Shown here piece by piece: positions 35,660 to 43,365 of a stretch of 64,000 nucleotides of DNA (position 1 is its first letter; every line of letters begins with the position of its first letter). The notes under the pieces are model-generated. The model was not told the origin of the DNA, searched no databases, and worked only from the letters and a program-made list of their open reading frames with translations. The stretch comes from Eisenbergiella sp900555195 (lineage in GTDB: Bacteria; Bacillota; Clostridia; Lachnospirales; Lachnospiraceae), in NCBI GenBank assembly GCA_902492555.1, contig CABUMH010000002.1:11463-75462 (forward strand). Reading direction: 5' to 3'. The translations under genes and the position numbers were made by a program.

Positions 35660-37774
35660 ATGTTAAATCCAAAGAAATACCCTTTAAAAACGCATGCGCA
35701 GGTGATGGAAGAAGCCTATGGGAAAATTCCTGTATACAGCAGCGAATGGACGAATTTCAATCCGTCGGATCCTGGAATTACAATTTTGGAGAACCTGACC
35801 GCTTTTCAGATTCTGCAACAGAATCAGATGGATACGGTGACGGATGCGGTGAAGGAAGGCCTTTTGAAACTTGTGGGATATACGCCTCGAAAAGGAGCTT
35901 GCGCCCGCGTGTTGTTGGAAGCTTTCGGTGTGAAGGAACCGATTCTTATGCCTGCAGACCAGCGTTTTATGGTGGGAAATATCAGCTTTGAGACCGCTCT
36001 GGCGGGAAAATTGACGGATAATCGGCTTATAGGCGTATATGGAAAGGATAAGGATGGATTCCATAATTACAGTTATGTGCTGGATGCAGATATTCCCGTC
36101 AGCGCACGGATTTTTACGCGCAGGCCAGCGGCAGGAATGGAATTATACCTGGTGCTGGAGAAGCGGCCGGAACCGCAGGAAATATTTCGGATCTATGCGA
36201 AGGTAGGAAACAGATATGGTAGGAACCCCTTTGGAGAAGATCGGTCAGGAGGATTCGCTTCCATTACCTGGCAGTGTTATACTCAGAAGGGGTTTGTAGA
36301 GATAGAAGTGGAAGATCAAACAAAGGGATTCCTGGAGGACGGAGAGCTGTGCTTTACGATGCCTCAGGAAGAGGCTGCAGTCTATGAAGAAGGCCCTTTG
36401 TCCGGATATATATGGAGGGCTGTGCTGACCGATGCGGATTATGATGTGGCTCCGGAAGTGCTGCATCTATCTGGCTTTTTATTTGAAGCCTGGCAGAAGG
36501 AAACATTGGCGATTACGCATACGTTTCAGAAGCCTTCGGAAGTTGTGCTTACCTGTACCATGATGGAGGAAGGATACGTCCGCGTATATTGTAAAGAAGA
36601 AAAGGGAAGTTCTTACCGGCTGTATGAAGAAATCACAGAACCGGAAGGGATGGGGGAAGGACCAAGGGGAAGATATTACCGCAGGCAGCGTATGGGCTAC
36701 GGAACGCAGCTTTTTGTGTTTGATAAAGGGCGCTATGGGTATGGGCCAGGCCGTCTGAAAAATGCGGTGAAAGTCGTGGTCTACAATGAAGAAATGATGC
36801 GTAAGTACTATCTGGGAGAAGTGCTCGGCTGCGACAACCAGAGACTGGTTTTGCCCAGAGGGCATATTGTGCCGGATACCTTTTCCCTGTTAGCTGTCAG
36901 GCCGGATGGCGATGGCGGATTTTTCTATGATTTTGTTAAGCCGGGCAGAGCGGAGGAAAACGCGTTGTTTTATGAGCTGGATGAAGAAGCGGGGCAGATA
37001 GTGATTCGGGATGCGGGAGATTATATTGCGGCAAAATTGTACCTTGCTTCCATTGCGGTTACGATGGGGGAGGACGGAAACGTAAGGCCTCAAAACGTGT
37101 TCATCCCCCAGGGATATGAGGATGAAATCCGGTTTACAAATCCGGCCCCTGGAAAAGGAGGATGCTTCCGAGAAAGCCTGGCTCAGGTAAGAAGGAGGTT
37201 TGTAAGTCAGTTATATGCTCCGGCAGTGGCGGTCTTGGAGAAAGATTATGAGATGTTGGCGCTCAAGACTCCGGGATTGTGTATTTCTAAGGTGCATGCC
37301 TGGATGGATCAGGAAAGAAACGAAGTGCAGATTGCAGTGCGGCCTAATACACAAGAACCCTTTGCCCGGCTTTCTGAGAACTATCTTCGACGGATACAGG
37401 ATTGGTTGGAGGAACACAGGCTGCTTTCTACGCGGATAGTGATACGCCAGCCTATGTATGTGAAGGTGCATGTTCAGGGGCGCATCTATGTGAAACCGCA
37501 TTATGAGAACTGTGAAGAACAGCTGCGTGAAGTGATAGTGAAAGCACTGGATTATGTGAACGGCAATCAGGGGTTTGGGGAAATCCTGCGTTTTGAACAG
37601 TTGTTTTTGATGCTAGAAGAACAGGAAATGGTGGTTCATATTTATGATTTGTCACTCAGGCCGGAAACTTTGTCTTATGCTTCGGTAGAAGGGGCGGATC
37701 TTAGACCAGCGCCAAACTGTTTATTCTGTCCGGGACAGATACGTTTGGAACTCAATACGTTTCGGGATGTATAG
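35660..37774 (+). CDS. second baseplate wedge protein, Afp12-like
   Basis: A 704-residue protein with the N-terminal pattern EWTNFNPSDPGITILENLTAFQILQQNQMD, as in Afp12/Pvc12 and phage baseplate wedge proteins. A baseplate-J-like core lies near residues 510-640 (AVLEKDYEMLALKTPGLCISKVHAW; VKVHVQGRIYVKPHYENCEEQLRE). It begins eight nt after the larger wedge gene, with GGAG before the ATG. The pair parallels T4 gp6/gp7. Confidence 0.88.
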   Translation: MLNPKKYPLKTHAQVMEEAYGKIPVYSSEWTNFNPSDPGITILENLTAFQILQQNQMDTVTDAVKEGLLKLVGYTPRKGACARVLLEAFGVKEPILMPADQRFMVGNISFETALAGKLTDNRLIGVYGKDKDGFHNYSYVLDADIPVSARIFTRRPAAGMELYLVLEKRPEPQEIFRIYAKVGNRYGRNPFGEDRSGGFASITWQCYTQKGFVEIEVEDQTKGFLEDGELCFTMPQEEAAVYEEGPLSGYIWRAVLTDADYDVAPEVLHLSGFLFEAWQKETLAITHTFQKPSEVVLTCTMMEEGYVRVYCKEEKGSSYRLYEEITEPEGMGEGPRGRYYRRQRMGYGTQLFVFDKGRYGYGPGRLKNAVKVVVYNEEMMRKYYLGEVLGCDNQRLVLPRGHIVPDTFSLLAVRPDGDGGFFYDFVKPGRAEENALFYELDEEAGQIVIRDAGDYIAAKLYLASIAVTMGEDGNVRPQNVFIPQGYEDEIRFTNPAPGKGGCFRESLAQVRRRFVSQLYAPAVAVLEKDYEMLALKTPGLCISKVHAWMDQERNEVQIAVRPNTQEPFARLSENYLRRIQDWLEEHRLLSTRIVIRQPMYVKVHVQGRIYVKPHYENCEEQLREVIVKALDYVNGNQGFGEILRFEQLFLMLEEQEMVVHIYDLSLRPETLSYASVEGADLRPAPNCLFCPGQIRLELNTFRDV

Positions 37775-37783
37775 GAGGAAAAT

Positions 37784-38875
37784 ATGGCGGGGCTACAATA
37801 TACCATTAAAAGAAATCGCCTGAGAAAAGCGTTCCTTGAGGGGATGCGTGTGGAGGAAGATGCTTTAGCCTGTGATGAAGGCGAATACCATGTGATGATC
37901 CTGAAAGCGCTGGATGGAGCTGTACCGGATTGCCCGTGGGGCAGGCTTTGTCTGGACGCCTCCTTGGCGGAGGGAAGCGTATGTTATCTGTATGCAGCCT
38001 CATCGAATCGGAATACCTTTGAAATAGATGGTAAGGAAATTCCTTTGGATGATTTCCTACAGGATAAAGAGATCGATTTCGGTAAAAAGAAGCGTTTCTT
38101 GAAGGAAATGGGAGCACTGCGCTTCATTAATGCGCAGGATGTTTTGCTCTACGGGTTAGAAGGGCGTTACCTATGGATTATGCTGGAGGTGATTGGTCAG
38201 GGCGGCAGCATCAAAGGATTGAAGGCACAGGCGCCTGGAGATAATTTTATGGGGACGTTTCCCGAAGTTTATCGGGAGAATAATAGTTTTTTCCATAGAT
38301 ATTTGTCCGTTTTTTCTACGATTTATAATGAATTTCAAGAGGAATTGGACCATACGGAACAACTGTTGGAAATTGACAGGGCGCCGGAAGGGCTTCTTTC
38401 CGTCTATGCAGGATGGCTGGGGATTGATGTGAGCGGAGAATTCCTGGAGATAGAGAAGATGCGGCAGCTGCTGCACGAGGCCGGATGGTTGTTAAAATGG
38501 AAAGGGACGCGAAAGTGCCTGGAGCGGCTCTGTGAGATTGTGATAGAAGAGAAGCCTGTCATCGTGGAGCGGAGCCAGATGAAAGAATATGTAAGAGGAC
38601 AGGAACGGGAAGTTTATGATAAACTATATGGAGAGAGCCCGTATGACGTAACGCTTCTGATTTCTTCCCGTGTGAAGGAGACGAAAAAGGACTGTCTGCT
38701 GCATCTGCTGCGGCAGTTCAAACCGGCCAGGAGCAGGCTGCGCATCATTTTCCTGAAAGACGGCGATTCGCTGGACGCATACAGTTATCTGGACGGAAAC
38801 GGACGCATCGAAAGACCCGGGCCGGGTGTGCTGGATAGTGCGCAAAACTTCGGTGGAATGGTAATCTTGCAATAA
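37784..38875 (+). CDS. gpI-like tail/baseplate protein (Afp14-adjacent type)
   Basis: A 363-residue protein with the tail protein domain typical of CIS and P2-like baseplates: MGTFPEVYRENNSFFHRYLSVFSTIYNEFQEELDHTEQLL, then LSVYAGWLGIDVSGEF and LHEAGWLLKWKGTRKCLERL. It probably links the baseplate wedge to peripheral fibres. A fibre gene is not recognised nearby, so the host-contact part is either unusual or missing. AGGAGG precedes the ATG, 9 nt after the wedge gene. It ends the recognisable particle genes on this side. Confidence 0.82.
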   Translation: MAGLQYTIKRNRLRKAFLEGMRVEEDALACDEGEYHVMILKALDGAVPDCPWGRLCLDASLAEGSVCYLYAASSNRNTFEIDGKEIPLDDFLQDKEIDFGKKKRFLKEMGALRFINAQDVLLYGLEGRYLWIMLEVIGQGGSIKGLKAQAPGDNFMGTFPEVYRENNSFFHRYLSVFSTIYNEFQEELDHTEQLLEIDRAPEGLLSVYAGWLGIDVSGEFLEIEKMRQLLHEAGWLLKWKGTRKCLERLCEIVIEEKPVIVERSQMKEYVRGQEREVYDKLYGESPYDVTLLISSRVKETKKDCLLHLLRQFKPARSRLRIIFLKDGDSLDAYSYLDGNGRIERPGPGVLDSAQNFGGMVILQ

Positions 38876-38924
38876 GAAATACAAAAATGGGAGGCCGCTT
38901 CTGCGGCAGATTGTGAGGAAAGAA

Positions 38925-39224
38925 ATGAACATAGTTACATCTGATTGTGGAATGAATATCCGTCTGATGATTGAAGGGAGGGTGGATGCCAATACCAGCC
39001 CTTTACTGCAGCAGGCAATCTTAAACGCGTTTCAGAAAAACAGCCATGTGGTACTGGATTTTCTCAACGTACAGTATATCAGCAGTGCAGGATTGAGAGC
39101 CTTATTGATCGGACATAAGACGGCTGCTTCAAAAGGTGGCAGCATGAAGCTCGTTAACGTGTCGGGGATGGTGATGGAGGTGCTGGATATGTCCGGGTTC
39201 AGTTCCATTTTACAGATAGAGTAA
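38925..39224 (+). CDS. STAS-domain anti-sigma factor antagonist
   Basis: A 99-residue single STAS domain: MIEGRVDANTSPLLQQAI, VVLDFLNVQYISSAGLRALL with the Ser pair at the usual phosphorylation site, and SMKLVNVSGMVMEVLDMSGF. Such proteins switch between a phosphorylated state (by an RsbW-like kinase) and a dephosphorylated state (by a SpoIIE phosphatase). Both partner types occur at 2155-4732, upstream of this locus. Its place inside the injection-system operon suggests it couples that pathway to assembly, firing or expression. GAGGAAAG before ATG 38925 supports the start. Confidence 0.9.
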   Translation: MNIVTSDCGMNIRLMIEGRVDANTSPLLQQAILNAFQKNSHVVLDFLNVQYISSAGLRALLIGHKTAASKGGSMKLVNVSGMVMEVLDMSGFSSILQIE

Positions 39225-39266
39225 AGAGTGAAAGAAAAACATTTTCGCTCTCTCTGACTTTGTATG

Positions 39267-39280
39267 CGCGCTATAGCGCG
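39267..39280. promoter_or_regulatory. 14-bp perfect palindrome upstream of FtsE-like gene
   Basis: CGCGCTATAGCGCG is fully self-complementary and lies 29-16 bases before ATG 39296, in the 71-nt gap after the STAS gene. It could be a dimeric repressor operator or a small RNA hairpin. There is no T-run, so a terminator is unlikely. Confidence 0.4.
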
Positions 39281-39295
39281 TAGATGGGGACAGTC

Positions 39296-39973
39296 ATGAT
39301 TACGTTTGAGAACGTGACAAAAATTTTTCAAGATACAGGGACTAAGGCTCTGGATGGAGTGAGCTTCCATATTCCGATGAGAAGTTTCTGGTTTATCAGA
39401 GGGAAAAGCGGTTCTGGCAAGACCACGATCCTGCGGCTTTTGATGAAGGAAATTGAAGCGGAACAGGGGTGCATTCGTGTGAATGGGCAGGAATTGAAGA
39501 AGCTTGGAAGAAATAAGATTCCAGCCTACCGCCGAAGTTTGGGCTTCGTATTTCAGGATTTCCGTCTGCTCACGGATAGGAGTGTCTATGAGAATGTGGC
39601 CCTGGCCCGCAGGGTCGCTGGGGCGAGGGAAGCAGATGTGCGCCGGCAGGTAACGGCGGTGCTGAAACTGGTGGGACTGGAGGAGGAATACCGGAAATTC
39701 CCTTCTCAGCTATCTGGTGGCCAGCAACAGAAAGTTTCTATCGCCCGGGCGGTGGTGGGCAATCCTCCGCTGTTACTGGCAGATGAGCCTACAGGGAATT
39801 TGGATCCGGGCAGTTCCAGGGAGATCATGAGGCTGTTGGAAGTGATTAACCAAAGAGGCACAACGGTGCTGGTGGCAACCCATGATCAAGAAGCGATGGA
39901 AGGGATGGAATTCGGCCATCCATGCTTATGGCTGGAGGATGGCAGATATGCCGGGCGGACAGAAAATAGTTGA
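39296..39973 (+). CDS. FtsE-like ABC ATPase
   Basis: A 225-residue ATP-binding subunit closely resembling FtsE/LolD-type ATPases. Motifs: Walker A GKSGSGKTT, Q-loop VFQDFRLL, signature LSGGQQQK, Walker B LLLADEPTG and H-loop ATHD. FtsE normally pairs with FtsX to activate wall hydrolases at the septum. No FtsX-like permease is next to it; the neighbours are STAS and the AAA+ ATPase. It may drive a membrane component of the injection-system platform or borrow the chromosomal FtsX. ATG 39296 has GGGGA in front; ATG 39284 is an alternative. Confidence 0.85.
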   Translation: MITFENVTKIFQDTGTKALDGVSFHIPMRSFWFIRGKSGSGKTTILRLLMKEIEAEQGCIRVNGQELKKLGRNKIPAYRRSLGFVFQDFRLLTDRSVYENVALARRVAGAREADVRRQVTAVLKLVGLEEEYRKFPSQLSGGQQQKVSIARAVVGNPPLLLADEPTGNLDPGSSREIMRLLEVINQRGTTVLVATHDQEAMEGMEFGHPCLWLEDGRYAGRTENS

Positions 39974-40046
39974 ACCGTAGGTATTGCTCTGGCAGATCTG
40001 AAATGATACGAACAGCGGCTTTGAAAGGGTATGAGGAAACAGTGGG

Positions 40047-42401
40047 ATGAATATGGATGCAAGATTTAAGGAAAGCCTGAGGCACATGCCTTTTGCTGGT
40101 TATGACGAATATATGGATTATCTGTTTGCTTGTGTGAATTTCAGGCTGTCGAACTATATTGAAGGTCTGATGGGCAAATATGATGCCGGGCAGGGAAATT
40201 ATAAGAATGTGCTGTATCCGGATATTGAAATCGCCTATGAGCAGTGCAATGAAAAACTTATGCAGTTTGAAGAAGAAGGCAGGAGGCAGGAAGAAGGCTT
40301 CTTGACAGAAGCGTCTATTGGGGCGGATGACGCCCTGGCGGGAGAAGAATCGCGGGTAGATGAAGAACTGCTAAAATTGTTGGCCGATTTCAGCGAAAGC
40401 ACGGGAGGAAAGAAGGAAGAGAAGGAGGAGAAAAGGCGGGAGCTGACCGTGGAAGAGATGTTTTCCTTTGTGGATGATCGACTGGCGGCGACGGATACCT
40501 CCCAGGTAAAACTTCCTTTTCATGATCTGTGTAAGAAATTGGGATTTGGCCACTTTACCATGTTTGCAGCAGCCTGCGCAGTCCTTTCTTCCACGCAGAC
40601 AAGCTATGCCTCGGTCTTTCAGATTGTCAATGAGAATGGGGGGCTGACCGCCCCTACAGTGGAGTCTGCGGCCAGGTTGTATTTCGGGAATCGCTTTTCC
40701 ATTACCATGGCTTATGGGGAGATGTCCGTCTGCCTGGAGCAGTTGCGTCCGGTGATGGATTTGCGTGTGAATTCAGCTATGCCTTTTTCCACCAGCCTTT
40801 CGCCTGATAAACGGCTGATTGATTTCCTGTTTGGGAAAAACCCTCTGCGGCTGGATGAGAACTACTCCCGTTTTTTCCACATGCTCACGGACGATAAGGA
40901 ACTGGATCCGCTGATGGCGAACAAGACGCAGCTGGAGGCCATGCGGATATCCTACGAAGAGGGCGTGCGGATCTTTTCCTGGTATGGGGACGAAGGCAGT
41001 GGCAGGAAATTCTTTATCCGCAATTTCTGCAAGGAAAAGGAGATCCGTGCTATAAGGATGAACTGCAAGAAGTTGTTCATCTATGATTACAGCTTCGTGG
41101 AAAAAGCCTTGTGGGCGGTTAACCGGGAATGTATTTTGACGGACGCTTGCTGCTGCATGGATGAACTGGATTATCGGGAGGACGAGAAGGAAAAATATAT
41201 CGGCTATATGGACTTGGCAATTTCAAGGCTGCGGGAGCACGATATTCTGGTTTTTCTGACGAGTCGGGAAAAATTGCCCATGAAGAGCGTAACGGAGGAG
41301 GACTTCACGGAGATGGAACTTCCCACTCCCAGCAATCAGGAGAGGGAAGACTGCTGGAAATATTATAGCCAGCCTTACAAACTGGCGGAAGATGTGGAAC
41401 TGCCGGAACTGGCCACAAAATTCCTCTTTACGCCGGGCAAGATTAAGTCAGCCCTCTACCAGGCCAGAAGTTTCGCTACTATGAATCAGGAGATTCTGGT
41501 CAACCGGGCCAGACTTTTTGAGGGCTGCAACAACCAAATGAGTTCAGAACTGACCCAGAAGGCCACGAAAGTCAAGGCAAATTTCGGCTTTGAGGATATC
41601 GTCATGAACGACAGTCAGCGGGAGACGCTGATGCACGCCATCGATCAGATGAACTTCCGCAAGCAGGTCTATGATAATTGGAATTATACCAAGAAATACC
41701 CATACGGCAGAGGCCTTTCTATTTTGCTTTTTGGAGCACCGGGCACGGGAAAATCCATGTGCGCCCAGGTCATCGCTCATGAACTGAATCTGGAACTTTA
41801 CCGGGTGGATCTGTCTAAGGTCATAGATAAATATGTGGGAGAAACAGAAAAATCCATTTCCATGATCTTCCGGGAAGCTAAGAAATGTAATGTGGTACTT
41901 TTTTTTGATGAATGCGATACATTGTTTGCCAAGCGTTCCGATGACGGAGGAAGCAATCAGGCGTCTAACAATAACAAGACCGCCCTGCTTCTTCAGGAGG
42001 TGGAGGCTTACGACGGCGTATCCGTTCTGGCCACCAACTACAAGCACAACATTGATCCGGCTTTCTTCCGGCGGATGAAATACATCGTGGAGTTTCAGTT
42101 TCCAGATCCGGACACTCGAGAGATGCTCTGGAGAACCACAATCCCCAAAGGGACGCCGTTGGCGGACGATGTTGACATTCGCTTTCTGGCGGAGCGATTC
42201 GAGTTTGTGGGAGGCAATATTAAGAACTGCATCTTAAACGCCGCCTTCCTAGCGGCCGCCGATGGGGACGGGAAGGAAGTGGGCATGAAGCATTATCTGA
42301 ATGCGATCAAATATGAATTCGTCAAGACGGGGAAGGTATTTACCCGGGCAGATTTCGAGCCTTACGCTTATATGGTAGGGCTGGGGGATAAGGAGGACTG
42401 A
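40047..42401 (+). CDS. AAA+ ATPase of the contractile injection system (Afp15/Pvc15-like)
   Basis: A 784-residue protein. A C-terminal AAA+ module (about 540-770) has Walker A GAPGTGKSMCAQVIA, Walker B VVLFFDECDTLF, sensor 1 VLATNYKHNIDPAFFRR with the arginine finger region, as in Pvc15-type ATPases. A degenerate ATPase-like region (about 290-470) contains RIFSWYGDEGSGRKFF with an imperfect P-loop and VFLTSREKLP. The acidic Glu-rich linker lies near 75-140. The family is needed for particle assembly or cargo loading. It starts 73 nt after the FtsE-like gene and is followed within 5 nt by the GNAT gene. Confidence 0.9.
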   Translation: MNMDARFKESLRHMPFAGYDEYMDYLFACVNFRLSNYIEGLMGKYDAGQGNYKNVLYPDIEIAYEQCNEKLMQFEEEGRRQEEGFLTEASIGADDALAGEESRVDEELLKLLADFSESTGGKKEEKEEKRRELTVEEMFSFVDDRLAATDTSQVKLPFHDLCKKLGFGHFTMFAAACAVLSSTQTSYASVFQIVNENGGLTAPTVESAARLYFGNRFSITMAYGEMSVCLEQLRPVMDLRVNSAMPFSTSLSPDKRLIDFLFGKNPLRLDENYSRFFHMLTDDKELDPLMANKTQLEAMRISYEEGVRIFSWYGDEGSGRKFFIRNFCKEKEIRAIRMNCKKLFIYDYSFVEKALWAVNRECILTDACCCMDELDYREDEKEKYIGYMDLAISRLREHDILVFLTSREKLPMKSVTEEDFTEMELPTPSNQEREDCWKYYSQPYKLAEDVELPELATKFLFTPGKIKSALYQARSFATMNQEILVNRARLFEGCNNQMSSELTQKATKVKANFGFEDIVMNDSQRETLMHAIDQMNFRKQVYDNWNYTKKYPYGRGLSILLFGAPGTGKSMCAQVIAHELNLELYRVDLSKVIDKYVGETEKSISMIFREAKKCNVVLFFDECDTLFAKRSDDGGSNQASNNNKTALLLQEVEAYDGVSVLATNYKHNIDPAFFRRMKYIVEFQFPDPDTREMLWRTTIPKGTPLADDVDIRFLAERFEFVGGNIKNCILNAAFLAAADGDGKEVGMKHYLNAIKYEFVKTGKVFTRADFEPYAYMVGLGDKED

Positions 42402-42406
42402 AAACA

Positions 42407-43240
42407 ATGATGAGTCGAATTGTAACCGTTAATCCTGACAGGCCGGGAGGATTTGAGCCGTTGCTGGCCGGAGTGCTGTCTGTTCCAGGAGTAGGGAGCC
42501 CTCTGGTGCTGGGGTACGAATTGAGCGGCATGGCGGCCGGAGTATTGGTTGCGGATTGTTTGGAACATTCTATCACGGTGCGATGGATCGGTGTGGAACG
42601 TTACTGCAGACGGCATGGTATCGCTGCGCGGCTTTTGGAGAGACTGTGTGGGTTGGCCATAGAGCAGGGAGTGGAATGGATTGACGCCATCGCTTGCCTG
42701 CCAATGGAAGAACTTGGAGCGGCCGAGGCTCTGCTGGAACTGAACGGATTTGAACGTATGGAGATGAACCCCGTATACCATTTTCCTTTGGAAGCGGTAC
42801 TTCGCGGGCCTTTGGCTGCGGCAGCTTTAAGAAGCAATTCACATGTGCGTCCGTTGGCGGAAATGGAAGGCCAGCCAGCTTTACGGGAGTTCAACCGGCA
42901 CATAGAAACCGAGGAAGGGATGCCCTATCCGGCGGCGGATCCGGCTAAGCTGCTGAAGGAGAGCCGCGTCTGGTACGAGAATGGGAAGATTACCGGCTGC
43001 GTACTGTTGGCGCCCTGCGGGGACGGGGTTGAGTTGCGCTGGCTGTACGGACAGGGGACAGAGGCTCTCCTTGGGCTTTTAGCCGGAGCGTCCGCCGCGT
43101 TGGCTGAGAGCTATCCGCCGCAGACATTAATCCACATGGCCGCGATGGTTCAAAGCGCCGAAGGCCTGGCCCGTAAGCTGGCGGGGGAACAGCTCATTGA
43201 GGAAGCGCCTGTGATCCGCTTTGAGCGTCGGTTGCTTTGA
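42407..43240 (+). CDS. GNAT-type acetyltransferase-like protein in the CIS locus
   Basis: A 277-residue protein. The first half has a GNAT-like core: AGVLVADCLEHSITVRWIGVERYCRRHGIAARLLERL, with the RRHGIA segment at the acetyl-CoA pyrophosphate loop, and NGFERMEMNPVYHF. The second half looks like another, degenerate GNAT-like module (GKITGCVLLAPCGDGVELRWLYG). It may modify a structural or regulatory protein, or be an inactive adaptor. Start codons ATG ATG at 42407; the gene lies five bases after the AAA+ stop, so the two are co-translated. Confidence 0.6.
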   Translation: MMSRIVTVNPDRPGGFEPLLAGVLSVPGVGSPLVLGYELSGMAAGVLVADCLEHSITVRWIGVERYCRRHGIAARLLERLCGLAIEQGVEWIDAIACLPMEELGAAEALLELNGFERMEMNPVYHFPLEAVLRGPLAAAALRSNSHVRPLAEMEGQPALREFNRHIETEEGMPYPAADPAKLLKESRVWYENGKITGCVLLAPCGDGVELRWLYGQGTEALLGLLAGASAALAESYPPQTLIHMAAMVQSAEGLARKLAGEQLIEEAPVIRFERRLL

Positions 43241-43365
43241 TGAAGGGGAGCGGATGAGGCCTATAGCCGGGTGGGAAAAGGCCCGCGTTCTTATAAGCGC
43301 TATTTTAAGAAATTGGCTGTTATGGCAGAGAATTATTTTTCTAGGTGAAAAGGAGGGAGCACAGC

